Assembly: GCA_018136815.1 (NCBI GenBank)
Contig: CM030939.1
Location: 2,488,808-2,552,807, forward strand
Direction: 5' to 3'
DNA from: Isochrysis galbana
Lineage: Eukaryota > Haptophyta > Isochrysidales > Isochrysidaceae
Length of the DNA stretch: 64,000 nucleotides
Below the pieces are notes generated by a model. The model was given only the letters and a program-made list of their open reading frames with translations, was not told where the DNA came from and did no database searches. Every line of letters begins with the position of its first letter. Position 1 is the first letter of the stretch. Positions 22,214-32,734 of this stretch are shown one piece after another. A program made the position numbers and the translations under genes.

Positions 22214-23079
22214 GGCGTTCTCGTCGTGGAGAGTGCGTCCATCGACACACTTGTTTCGATAGATGTAGGCCCCTAGGCGCGGGCATCGAACAATGTTAGC
22301 CCATTCCAATGTTACGGCAGAGTTGCGTTGTGTTTGGAATGTAGGTGAGCTCCTCTTGCTCAGGCGTGTCGTACTGTCGTGGCATACGTGAGGATGACTG
22401 TGGCATGTGTGATGGAAATGGCACACGATGAAAACCCTCAGGCTCTGTAAGACCAACTAATATTATAATTGGTTGTGATGGAGCACGCCGCCGCGCATCC
22501 ACCCATCGCTCTCTTTGCTCTTGGCTAGGCGGCGGCAAAAAAAGCAACAATTCCAAGCTAGCAATTGAAACTGAAATAATATGGTTAGATGGCCCGCAGC
22601 CCGCGGCCTGCGGGAAGGGGGGGCGGGGGGCTGCACATTACGTCCAGGTGCGCACGGCGTGCACATCAAATAAACTTTCCAGAATGCTGTCGCATCCGCG
22701 ATCGACCTTTTTGTTTTAGAAGTTGTCTGCGTTTCTATGTCCCCTCCTTGCAGGCTAGCCACTAGTCACCGTCACCGTCGCGTCGTCCTACATTCGCCCT
22801 CTTTGCCCTCGCCTCCTTTGTCGCCTCCCTTGTCGCCTGCTTGCCCCTCACCTGGCTTAATACCTCCTTGTGTGCTCCTAGCGTTTTTAGGCTAAGTCGA
22901 GCGTTCAGGTATCGCCGGTCCGGATCGCAAAACAATTCGGGTTGATCACACCAAGGAGCCACCACCCGCTTCCTCTGGAAACGGACTGCCCCCACTCGAC
23001 GCCGCCCCCGCCGCAGAAGAGTCGCCGTTGCGCCCCTCCTGCCGATGGCCTCGGCCACCCTGAGGGTGCTAAGTGGGAT
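22214..23079. other. Intergenic, no secure gene
   Basis: Likely carrier 3' UTR, then mixed sequence. Minus-strand ORFs near 22762-23082 are Arg-rich and lie antisense to the hAT fragment region, so they are probably shadows. Confidence 0.35.
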
Positions 23080-23129
23080 CAAGAGTCGTGGCGTAACGCC
23101 AAAGTGGACTTCGATCCCATTTCACGCTT

Positions 23130-23348
23130 TTGCGGACACGCAAGCCTGGCGTCATCCTTCGCCAGGGCTCGCCCCACCGACGCCATTCTAACTACCCCCC
23201 AGCGCGGCAGTACCTCGGACGGCCGGCTAGCCCGGCGGGCGCAGAGCGCACGTTCTCCAAGGCAGGCAAACTTCACGATGACCTGAAGGCCTCGCAAGTC
23301 GACAAAACCTTGGAGCATGCTCTGCTTGCTCCAGCCAATTGTGAATAG
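23130..23348 (+). pseudogene. hAT transposase C-terminal fragment
   Basis: The frame reads YLGRPASPAGAERTFSKAGK then LHDDLKASQVDKTLEHALL and stops at 23348. A small-residue loop followed by ERxFSxAG and a helix with LxxxLL is the classic hAT-superfamily C-terminal dimerisation signature. No catalytic DDE core is recoverable upstream, so this is a truncated relic. It belongs to a different hAT lineage from 61197-61487. Confidence 0.7.
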
Positions 23349-23349
23349 T

Positions 23350-24214
23350 GTGAGTGTGAGTGAATGTGTGTGAGAGTGAGAGAGATGGCGCGTATGTGCA
23401 CTCGTCATCTGTCCTCCTTGGGCTGGTCTCCCTGTGCTCGCTCTTCCGTGGTCCGTCGTTCCGCACCGCACACCGCACCGCGCGCGTGCGCTGCCTCGTG
23501 CCTAATATCTGGGTGTTATTGAGCCAAGTGGAAATTGCTATCTAGGTACATGTAGATCGTGTCTGGCTGCCACCTAGGTACATGTAGATAGTGAAAATGC
23601 GAGACTATCTAGTAGATATCCAGGTATCTGACAAACATGTTACATGCCTTAATATCGATATCATTCCACGCAGCCAGAAAGAGGCCTTTCTCCCTGTCGC
23701 TCTTCAGCGTAATTTCTGGGTGTTTTATCCAACGGGTTTTACGTCCCGTATGGGGGCCTGTCCAAAGGATTCTTTCCAGTGAACACTGAGCTTTTCATGG
23801 CCTTGTGAAACCAGTTTGGGGCGGCTAACGTCTGTAGCCAATATCTTGGTATTGAGTATACAGTATATCAAAAAGTTGGCGCCACCTTGGTGAGGAAAGG
23901 GAAGTAAGGGCGATGTCGATAGTGAGGTAGTGTGACCTGGAACGTAGTAGGTGTTAGCCCAGAATCTTATTCAGATGTTTTCAAAAGTGTATGTTACAGC
24001 ACTAACGTAAACTTTGGAATCTAAGCGGAGCTGGACCTCATCTCCAAGACACGCTGCTCGCAACCATCGCAGCGTGTAAGACGGGGAAATACTCGGTCTC
24101 CAGCTCGTAGGTCTTGACGCAAATAACCGTCGCTTGTGGCGAACACTTCGCATCTGGCTCGTCTCCGTCGTTAGGGACGAGTATATCGGCCCACATCACA
24201 CGTCACACGTACCT
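23350..24214. other. Intergenic with a dispersed-repeat terminus
   Basis: Two copies of TAGGTACATGTAGAT (about 23543 and 23574) form a local duplication. The stretch 23905-23985 (AAGGGCGATGTCG...GTGTTAGCCCAGAATC...CAGATGTTTTC) is another copy of the terminal motif of the GC-rich element family. No gene seen. Confidence 0.45.
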
Positions 24215-26592
24215 TCATGAGATGGCGCGCACCTTTTGAAGCGCCGCCATCGACTCGCGCATCCGTGCAAGCATCTCTTGCTGTGCCGTCGAAAGCGCCG
24301 GCTCAGAAGATGCGCAAAGGGTATCGAGTGAGCCGCAAGATGCGGAAACGCGCTTGCTTGGCATCCGCGCGCCAAGGCGCGCATTGCCAGTTGCCATCGG
24401 CGGGTCCTCCCGTGGCGGTGGCGGCGGCGGCGGCAGGCTCTGGCGTGGCACCACTATGGCCGGCTCACCGACGCGATTCTCAATGACCGAATCCGAGAGC
24501 TCGCCCAAGTGCCCGCTGACAGGAGACGCATGCATGGACATGTCGCGGGTTGTCCCGTTCGTGTTGATCGAAGGCTTACGCACCAGCTTCGCATGACGCA
24601 CCGAAGAGACGTCGCTCTGTGAAGCGAGAGTCCCGCTCGCCTCCGCGGTCACGCTCCCTATAGGGGCCGCACAGGCCTCATCGACCTCTGTTGATACGCT
24701 GTGCTGCGCGGCGGAGGCTATTCCAGCTTGGATTCTCGTCATGACAGATCGGTGCTCGGCATCGTGTTGCAAGGAAAACGTGAGCTTCAAAGCAGCTAAG
24801 CCACATAACAACGGGCAGTCGACGAGAATGCTCAGGTTGTGGCTTTTGACGGCTTCGTCGTCGCCCGGCTGGCTACTTTTCCACCAGTTGCCCGTCGTCG
24901 CAAGTCCGCTCCGCTTGGTCGCGCGCTCGTCTACTACAGCGAGGATGTCTTCGTACCTCCACGAGTGTGACACGCGGCCCGAGGACGGATTAAATGCGCG
25001 AATGCCCAGCCCGCCCAGCTCCAATAGGCGGTCGCGCTCACCCCACAGAAATTGCATCTTCGCAGGGATCTGCACCGACCGAGAGAGCACGCGCTGCAGC
25101 GCCTGGGTATTCCCAGACGGTCCTGCTGCCGGGCTGATGCCGCTGGTGCCATTCGTAGCCAGCCGGCCCGTTGCGGACGCGGAGTCGTACAACGAGGTAA
25201 GGGCATCAGAGGAGTTGTGTGAGACGAGCGATGCGAGCGATATCGAGGTGGTCGAAGGGGGTTGGAGGCCTGGAGCACCAGCAGGCAGTGCCTTGACCTA
25301 CAAAGCGAGCGTGTTGCGTGCGGTGAGACCATTACTCGTAGCCTCTAGTCAGCGAGGAGGGCGCATCCGCATCGCGCGCCAGTCGATTACACGCACACAG
25401 CGGCTCTCCCAGCGCGATCCGGATCGCGTCGACCCGCATGCACAGCTTCTGCGCGCCACTAGCTGCGACAAGCGAAACTAGCGTACCGAACGATCAAGAG
25501 TCGTCAGATCGAGCAGAGAGTACGACCGCTCGCCGCTCGCACTCAACCCTGCGGGCTGGCGGCGCAGCCCCATGCCACCATGTGCAGATGGCGCATCGCT
25601 CGGACGCATCGAACTCGAAAGCGCGGATGAGATGGTTTCGAGCGAGACGCGCTTGTGTGGAGCAGCCACAAGAATCTTTTTGAGCAGGAGCTTGGTCTCA
25701 GTACTAACCTGAGGGTGGGACACACGTGCGGAAACCCGAGTGGCGCGGTTGATCGATGCATCCAACGGAAACTATGCCGTGTGCACACGACAAAGCTGGG
25801 CAACAGCGGGAGTGAGGCAAGGGCCAAGGAGACCGGGCATGTGGGCCATCGTGCAGGTGCGTGCAGACTCGGGCCGCATCTCACGTGAAGGAATGTCCTC
25901 GGCGACAGGTCCGGAGCGCCATCGATCCAGCGCAATGGTGCGTTGGCAAGCATCGCATACATGCACGCACCCAAGCTCCAGATGTCGGCACCAAACGACC
26001 AGATCGGTCCAGCCGTCACTTCGGGGGCCGCGTAGTTCACTGTTCCAAAGAATCGATCCCTGGCGTTGACGACGCTTAGCTCGCACGCGTGACCGAGATC
26101 ACACAGCCAGATCTGCGGCAGCCGATCGGTTGTGCGCACGAGGATGTTCTCGAGCTTGACGTCACGATGAATGACGCCGTTGGCGTGCATGTGCGCGAGA
26201 GCCTCACACAGCTGCCCGATGATGGCGCCGACCGCAACCTCAGCAAGGCAGCCGTGCCGCTGAAGGAGGTGCTGGCAATCACCGGTCTCGACAAGGGGCA
26301 GCACGAGCGCGATCGCGCCGCTCCCCTCAAAGAGACCGTGGAAGCCGACTATGTGCGGGTGGGCACAACTCTGGAGCATTCGCGCCTCGTTGCGGAAAGT
26401 GGCGACGACGAGATTCCACCGGAGCTTGGGCTTCCTGAGCGCGAGCTTGACTGCGAATCGGCGCTCGCCCTCCGCCTCAGTCGCCGAGTAGACCGAGGCA
26501 GAGCATCCGTGGCCCAGCTGCGCATGTAGAGAGTAAGAGCGGCAGAAGGGGCGGCCCTCCTCGTCTACAACGTCCGGCTCGAGCTCGAGCAT
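24215..26592 (-). CDS. Serine/threonine protein kinase with long C-terminal tail
   Basis: Three exons: 26592-25885, 25708-25487 and 25297-24215, phase 0, 670 aa. The kinase domain fills exons 1-2: glycine loop LGHGCSASVYSA, FAVKLAL (Lys), FRNEARML (Glu), HRDVKLENIL (catalytic loop), LCDLGHACEL (DLG in place of DFG) and TVNYAAPEV (APE). Exon 2 supplies the last helices (LLLKKILVAAPHKRVSLETI). Residues about 360-490 contain MQFLWGERDRLLELGGLGIR and later LALKLTFSLQ-like strands that could form a PH-like domain. A poly-proline stretch and a coiled C-terminus follow. The nearest kinase group is not clear; the DLG motif and HRDVKLEN favour a CAMK/NEK-like active kinase. The 3' border is uncertain: good donors (AAG|GTGCGC, AAG|GTACGT) sit at the stop, so another exon is possible. 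Confidence 0.85.
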
Positions 26593-27640
26593 GAGGGGCA
26601 GGCGAATGGGTCGGTGGGGGCAAGCCAGTCGAGAGGGCAGGTGGGTTTCGAGGTCGGATGGGCGGGAGTGGAGTTGCGCGGCTCCGGCGACCCGGGGGGG
26701 GGGAGGGGGAGGGGAGGGGGAGGGGGGGAGGGGGAAGGGGAGCGGGAGGAGAAAAGAACCCCCTCCTCCCCCCCCAACCCATGAAGAAGATCTGGTTGGT
26801 CTCTTCTCCGTGAATAAGAAGTAAGAACGAGCCGCCAAGGCGAGAGAGCGCGAGAGGAAGAAGACGCGGGGCCCCAAGATTCTCTCCTCGAGAGAGAGAG
26901 AGATTCTCTCTCGCTCTCTCCCCCCCCCGCGTGGGGGGCGACGGCCGGGCCGCACAGAGAGGAGAGAACGTACCGCGTGGGGGGGAGAGGAGAGAAAGAA
27001 GGAAGCCGGTTGAGAACATGAGAACACGACTCCTCAGGGCGGGCGCAAACGAGCCAACTGAATTTATTCGCATGAAATAGATAAGAGGCCGCGCCCAGTA
27101 GGGGGGGGGGGGGGCTCTTGGGGGACTCTGGGTCAGACACAACGTGACGTATTCTAGTATACTGGCCAGCCTCCTTCCATCTTCACCCAACGCAGCTTGG
27201 GGTGCGCACGGGAGGACAGACAACGGGAAGGTGCTCATTGCCTAGTGCTCCCTCTAGTGTACGCGCGACTGCGACACCGACTCCTCGCTTCCGGCCCATA
27301 CTCGAGCATTTTGCATACTCGAGCATTAATTCCCGCCGCCCTATGAACCATGAACAAGAACTTGCATTATTGGTGATTCGGCGGCCAACTTCACCTTCTA
27401 ACTTGCCAACTTGTATAATAGTAGTGTGTGATCGTGAGATGGTAAGGCCCTGCCACCTCTCGCAACTACTAGACTACTAGAGTATAGAGTATGTGCACTC
27501 ATGGCATTTCGCAACTACGATATGTAAAGTACTCATGGCATTTCCACTTTCAAATTTTGAATTGTTTTGTCCTCCACCTTCCATTCGCTAGATACTCCTA
27601 TGCTCCTGTAAGTGGCACATGTTCCCATAGAAAATAAGAC
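26593..27640. other. Kinase upstream region and low-complexity DNA
   Basis: G-rich runs (about 26693-26745), an inverted GAGAGAGATT/CTCTCTCG block near 26888-26925, and a G-run near 27100. No independent gene; the long minus frames extending upstream of the kinase ATG are low-complexity. Confidence 0.5.
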
Positions 27641-27659
27641 CAATGCCTTGGAAGAAGCC

Positions 27660-27935
27660 CAGAAGGGGAGGAGGGAGGGATAGAGCGATCGCGCGATCGC
27701 GCGAGCGAGCGAGCGAGCGAGCGAGAGAGAGGGAAAGGGAGAGAGGGAGAGAGACAGAGAGGCAGAGAGACAGAGGCAGAGAGGGAGAGAGACAGAGAGA
27801 CAGAGAGACAGAGAGGGAGAGGGAGAGAGGGAGAGAGGGAGAGGGAGAGAGGGAGAGAGGGAGAGAGGGAGAGAGGGAGGGAGAGAGGGAGAGAGAGAGA
27901 GAGGGAGGGAGAGGGAGGGAGGAGGGAGGGAGGGG
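27660..27935. promoter_or_regulatory. GA/GAGG microsatellite upstream of the rhomboid gene
   Basis: GATCGCGC and GAGC repeats run into about 240 bases of purine-rich GA, CAGAGA and GGGAGA repeats. The tract ends roughly 25 bases before the rhomboid ATG. Its position suggests promoter or 5' UTR. Confidence 0.45.
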
Positions 27936-27957
27936 CCAACCAGGAAGAGGCTAGGGG

Positions 27958-28953
27958 ATGGCTGCGCGTGCGCTGCTGCTGCTGCTACTGAGCGCAGGCT
28001 GCGCGCTCGGCTCTCTGACGGCGAGGCGTCTGCCGCTGATGCAAAGGACGCAGCGCGTGGTCTCATCGCCCGTCTGCTGCGCGCGTGAAGAGGACGACGC
28101 GTGGCGCTCCGTTCGTCCCTCGGAGCTCTCGGCAGAGCTCTCGCGATTCAACACTCGTGGCGCGAGGCTCCGCACGTCCGCGCCGGTACGATATGCGCTC
28201 TCGGCGCTGGACGACGGGAGGAGATCGATCTACGCGACCCAGCGCTTCTTCGTCGAGCTCGCCACTGCGCTGCCCACCAACCGCATCATGCTTGCACTGA
28301 TCGCGGCTGCTTACGCACTGCAGAGCGCGCTCGGCAAGGCGATGCTGCTGGCGGGTGCGCGGATGAACGAGTACATCCTGTACGGTGGGCAGTGGCACCG
28401 GCTGGTGACGCCTATGTGGCTGCACGGCTCAGTGATGCACCTGCTCTCCAATGCGTACTCGTTGTTCTATTTGGGGCCCTCAGCAGAGCGGGTGTTCGGA
28501 TCGGAGGGCTTCCTGCTCATTTTTCTGCTCTCAGGCATCGGGGGCAACCTTCTCGGCCTGCGTTTTGGCGCCTTGAGAGGAATGTCGGTCGGCGCCTCTG
28601 GGGCCGTCTTCGGCCTGATGGGCGGCCTTGTCGGCTATGCCCTCAAAAACTACGGCACGCCGACTGCGGACTACACTCTATCATCGCTCTCCCGCATCCT
28701 TCTCATAAATCTATTCATTGGCCTCAGCCCGCGGTCTGGCATTGACAATCTTGGCCACGTTGGTGGGTTTCTGAGCGGCGCCTTGGTCGGCTTCGCTCTC
28801 GCTCCAGATGAGCGGCCAGGAAGTAGATGGGAGCGCGGCCGCCTGGGTGATGCCGTCCTCCGGGTGGCCACCATAGCAATCCTCGCAATCGTCGCTCTCA
28901 GTACGCGAGACTTTGCTCGACTGACGATGAAGTTGCGCAGCTTCGTTCGATAG
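27958..28953 (+). CDS. Rhomboid family intramembrane serine protease
   Basis: Single exon, 331 aa. Rhomboids cleave substrate helices inside membranes with a Ser-His pair. Visible here: an N-terminal hydrophobic leader (ALLLLLLSAGCALG), the rhomboid L1 region ending WHRLVTPMWLHGSVMHLLSN, the catalytic-serine motif MSVGASGAVFGLMGG, and the helix with the catalytic histidine in DNLGHVGGFLSGALVGF. A last hydrophobic segment (TIAILAIVALST) brings the count to the usual six or seven helices. The leader followed by an Arg-rich, Ser-rich stretch could be a bipartite plastid or a mitochondrial presequence, so organelle location is plausible but inferred. The start is the ATG closest to the GA tract; no upstream ATG is in frame. 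Confidence 0.93.
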   Translation: MAARALLLLLLSAGCALGSLTARRLPLMQRTQRVVSSPVCCAREEDDAWRSVRPSELSAELSRFNTRGARLRTSAPVRYALSALDDGRRSIYATQRFFVELATALPTNRIMLALIAAAYALQSALGKAMLLAGARMNEYILYGGQWHRLVTPMWLHGSVMHLLSNAYSLFYLGPSAERVFGSEGFLLIFLLSGIGGNLLGLRFGALRGMSVGASGAVFGLMGGLVGYALKNYGTPTADYTLSSLSRILLINLFIGLSPRSGIDNLGHVGGFLSGALVGFALAPDERPGSRWERGRLGDAVLRVATIAILAIVALSTRDFARLTMKLRSFVR

Positions 28954-29560
28954 CATGGCGCATGCAGGCACTGCATCATTTCCACGCCGTCGCCTGTCGC
29001 ATCCCGGGCCTTGCCTTTGTAGTGCTCCGTTGGTGACTCAATCCTCTTTGTGAGCGAGAACTATTCCATACTCGATGCATGAAAGTGTTGCTGGGTATGT
29101 CTCTTGCTGAATATTTGCAGCCCGTATTGCTTTCAGCGCCTCAGATCTCAGAGTGTTAGAGTGAGGTTAGCCTCACTTGTCAACCAATGAGAGAACGCAC
29201 GGCTCCCACGATATGCATCGGCAATGCTGAGGCAACATGTGGGGTTCTCGGCCTATTTGCTTATGTGCTTGCGGAATCTTTTCTTTTTGAGCAAGGGGAA
29301 TACCGGCCTTTGTGCTTAGCGTACACTGTGCTTAGTGTGCACTGGGCTTGAGCGTGGGAGACTGGGACTTGGGAACTGGCCATGTGCCCTTGCGATTGAT
29401 TTGCAAAGGTGTCGATAATGGAGCCATGCCATCAAATGTCCACAGTCATTTATACAACAATATTCACACTCACCCTATTGTCGACTTTTGATATCGACGG
29501 TGGACACATCGCGCCGCGCGCTTCAGAACGCGCCTTTCAGACCTTTCATAAAACCCGTCA
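28954..29560. other. Rhomboid downstream flank, no gene
   Basis: Probable 3' UTR and spacer. No ORF of note. Confidence 0.4.
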
Positions 29561-29572
29561 AGGAACACAGAC

Positions 29573-29951
29573 CCAGATGGGACAATAGGCTTCTAATAGG
29601 TTCTATTAAGAGGTCAAGAGGCCTACCAGACCTGTTACCTGTTAATAGGTAATAGGTAAAAAAAAACCTTTCAATATTCTCGCCTCGCGCGTGGCTATAG
29701 GCCTATACTATAGGTACCGCTATCGTAGCCACGCCCAAATCATCTCGGATCCCTTCCTCTCCCTAGTAACTTAGCTCAGAAGTCAGAGGCCAATCATATT
29801 CATAATATACATCACATACTCATACATCTATAATATTAGTAAAATGAGTTTTATTTTGACCTGTTACGGACCTATTGCGACCTGTCAATAGGTCCTCTTA
29901 ATAGGAATAGGCCCCCGAAACCTGTTGACCTTGTACCTGTTGTCCCATCCG
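29573..29951. mobile_element. MITE with imperfect terminal inverted repeats and 11-bp target duplication
   Basis: A non-coding 379-bp element is bounded by the perfect direct repeat GGAACACAGAC (29562-29572 and 29952-29962). The ends are inverted repeats: the left starts CCAGATGGGACAATAGG, and the right end reads CGGATGGGACAACAGG on the minus strand. Further inside, CTATTAAGAGG is matched inverted by CCTCTTAATAGG. An 11-bp duplication would suit Mutator-type transposition (usually 8-11 bp). The interior has many TAATAGG-like repeats and a polyA block. Confidence 0.75.
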
Positions 29952-29981
29952 GGAACACAGACACAGGCAGATAAGGTAGCC

Positions 29982-30373
29982 TTAAATCTTCATCTTCTTC
30001 GTCTTCTTTTCCTTGTCCGCGTCCTCGATCGTGTGGATGGTGTCCATGTCGTTTTGTTGGCAGGCGACCAGGTCCCATGCCTCATTCTGGGTGACGAGGT
30101 CCGTGATGCGTGAGAGGACGGCCTTCTTGTCCTGCATCCAGAGTTTGCCAGCTGCCCGGCGCGCACTTGCACCATGGGACTCTTTTCATCGTACGCGACC
30201 GCCGTGATGCAGAGGTACGCGACGGCCGCCTCGTCTCCAATGTATTTGGTCTTTGGGAGATTGGAGTACTCGTCGGAGTAGTCGCCGACGAGCATTAGCA
30301 TGAGCTTGGCCTTGCACCAATGCACCAACGGCCCAGGTATGGCTCGATGAGTGCCCACATCGACGGATGACAA
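29982..30373 (-). pseudogene. Decayed gene A, second copy
   Basis: The minus strand encodes MLVGDYSDEYSN and IGDEAAVAYLC, matching 13417-13707. A frame shift follows, then LWMQDKKAVLSRITDLVTQ, NEAWDLVACQQNDMDTIHTI and a Lys-rich end KKTKKMKI before the stop at 29982-29984. The first copy lacks this C-terminus. Shared sequence in two frame-broken copies argues for a multicopy gene, perhaps from a mobile element. The function was not recognised. Confidence 0.45.
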
Positions 30374-30399
30374 GCGCCGTGAATAGTTGGCGCGCCGGG

Positions 30400-31563
30400 C
30401 GCCGTGAAGAGTTGGTGCGTGAAGAGTTGGTTGGTTTCCCTCGCTCGTTCAAAAATACTCGGGTTTGTGGTTTACACTGGGGAAAAAAGCCAATGGGTGG
30501 TCACCCCATGGTCTCGTAATGCGTAATGCGGCTGCTTTCGATGTTTGGGGTTATCCAAGCCGGTTAGAAGAAGAGCGCAGAATTTAACAGTAGCAAGAAG
30601 AGCAGAGAGGAGCGGAGAGGAGAAGGAGCGATTTGATTCCCGCCCGATGCAGCGCCGTGTCGGGCTGCCGACAGGTCACGCTCTACCCGTAATGAATTTG
30701 CGCTCGCGCCCGCGGGGGGATCGGTTCCTTAATATCTAAGCTGTATTTATTTGGCATTTGATTCCCTCCCGATGCAGCGCCGTGTCGGGCGGCTGCCGAC
30801 AGTCCGACCGCCTCTCCTTGCTTGACCCTCTGTCTGGCGTCGTTGCCCGCGCAGCCCACCCAGCTTCTCATAGCGCGCCCACGCGGCTAACCTGGCTGCC
30901 TGCCACAGACCCCGCCTTACGGATCGAGCATGACCGCTGGCTCGATATGTGAGGAGACGGAAGGGGATCGATCGGCGGGAGGCGCGGCGGGAGCGGCGGA
31001 TGAGAGTGATGGAATGGCGGGCTTGACCACCTCCTCAGCAGAGGAAGGGAAAAAAATGTCTGAAGATTTGGGACTAACACCTACTAGCTACTAGGCAGTT
31101 TCTACCACTCCTCCGACATCGCCCTTATGTCCCTTCCCTCACACTCTTCGCCTTTCCCGCCCACGGTAGCGCACCTAGCACCTGGGCCGTACCCCGGGCA
31201 TACCGATAACAAAGGAGCATGATGCGGGGGGAAAGGGAGGAGGTGGAGGGAAGGGAGAAGGGAAGAAAGGGCGGGGTGTCAGCGAGAGAGTAGGATTACC
31301 TAGACCTAGAGGCCTGCCCCAAACCCGCACTCTAAACTAGGCTCTAGCTAGCACCACCAGAGCCGGACCACGGAAACCAAAGACAAAGGAATGAAGGGGG
31401 GAAGGGGACGAGGTGGTGGGAGGGCATGTAAGGGCGATGTAGGAGTAGAGACAGGACAACCTTGGCCTAGTAGGCGAGTAGCCCAGAATCTTCAGATGTT
31501 TTTTTAGGTGTTAGCCCAGAACCTTCAGATGTTTTCTTTCAGCATCACTCATCACATCCCACA
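30400..31563. repeat. Repeat-rich intergenic region
   Basis: Contains an internal near-duplicate (GATGCAGCGCCGTGTCGGGC at about 30645 and 30771), a copy of the GATCGAGC/GGCTCGATATG family (30918-31060), and three copies of the CAGATGTTTTT terminal motif (inverted near 31050, direct near 31490 and 31520). No gene. Confidence 0.6.
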
Positions 31564-32514
31564 TCATGCAATAAGAGACGGATTGAAGGCAGCCCGATCC
31601 CCCACCTCGAGACCATCTATGCTGGCCATTGACGAGGCGCTTAGCTCAAAGGAGAGCGCTCCTAGATTCTCAGTTATTCTAGTTTTGCTCGAGCCATGCG
31701 GCAATGGAATCACACCCTTTTGTAGGCTCCAGCGCAAAGCGATTTGGGCGGGGCTTTTACCATAATTGTTTGCGATGCGCATGAGAGTTGGGTCCCCCAG
31801 AAGCAGAGGCGAACCGTGAGCGAGAGGACAGTGGGCCATCACCTTGATCCCAGCTGCCCGACAGTCCTCTCTCAACTCCTCTTGTTGATGTCGAGGATGC
31901 ACCTCAGTCTGCATTACTGAAGGATGGATTCTGCACGTTGCGAGTGTCTCTCGTAGATGCCTCCTGGACCAATTGGAGACGCCAATAGACCGGACGAGCC
32001 CATCATCGCGCAAGGTTTCGAGGGCGCGCCATGTAGATGCACGCAATTCCCGGTTTCTTTTTGGATCTTGCACGGAATCTGGCGAACCTGGAAAGTGCAC
32101 GAGTAGTAAATCAATCTGGTCGGAGCGCAGATTTTCCAGGCTGCGACGAGCGGCTGCGATCGTCTTGTCGTAGCCCATTTCTGTGAACCAGATCTTCGTG
32201 CACACGGTGACTTCCCGCTTGTCGCGAAGAATGCCGTGTTCCACGGCTTTGTCAATGGCGGCACCGACAGCTGGCTCAGAGTCGTAGTGGCCAGCTGTGT
32301 CAATCAGACGATAGCCAGCTTGGAGCCCGAGCGAGACCAAGTGAAGTGCGGTGGGAGCATCGTCGCAGCACGTGCCCAGCCCAATCGGAGGCAGCACGAG
32401 GTCCGCACCCGCTCTCGCAGGAGGCAGCGTATGGGAGGAGAGGAGGGAGGCGAGGCCTAGAGGGCCGAGGCGCGCGCCCACCTCGCGTCGGCCGATTGGG
32501 CTGGAGGCTGGCAT
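31564..32514 (-). CDS. Aldo/keto reductase
   Basis: Single exon, 316 aa. The AKR tetrad is intact: Asp and Tyr in LIDTAGHYDSEPAVG, Lys in TVCTKIWFTEMGYD and His in LLLVHFPG. Family landmarks IGVSNWSRRHLRE, ALRWSLQKGVIPLPHGSS and RITENLGAL (NADPH-binding region) follow. These enzymes reduce aldehydes and ketones with NADPH in a TIM-barrel fold. About 40 residues precede the barrel (MPASSPIGRREVGARLGPLG, then ALPP-type Ala/Ser-rich sequence), so an organelle transit peptide is possible. No introns. The individual AKR subfamily cannot be decided from motifs alone. Confidence 0.93.
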   Translation of the reverse strand: MPASSPIGRREVGARLGPLGLASLLSSHTLPPARAGADLVLPPIGLGTCCDDAPTALHLVSLGLQAGYRLIDTAGHYDSEPAVGAAIDKAVEHGILRDKREVTVCTKIWFTEMGYDKTIAAARRSLENLRSDQIDLLLVHFPGSPDSVQDPKRNRELRASTWRALETLRDDGLVRSIGVSNWSRRHLRETLATCRIHPSVMQTEVHPRHQQEELREDCRAAGIKVMAHCPLAHGSPLLLGDPTLMRIANNYGKSPAQIALRWSLQKGVIPLPHGSSKTRITENLGALSFELSASSMASIDGLEVGDRAAFNPSLIA

Positions 32515-32734
32515 TGCGGAGCGGCTCTGGATGGAGGACCCGACTCCCTCCTCTCAAGCCTGCTCTCTCGGCCTCTCTCCCTTTCGAAAGAGGATTACTG
32601 GTAAACTCCAACTACGACGGAAGAGAAGAAGAGAATGATGTTCCTACTCTATTCAAGATTCAAGCCTACTCTAGAGATACTCGCGAGGTCTTTGGCGGTT
32701 CGTTGAAACACAATTAAGGTGGTAAGCCCAAGTT

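Noticed and set aside
27533-28066. Leu/Ser/Pro ORFs opposite the GA tract
   Set aside because: Direct translation of a microsatellite.
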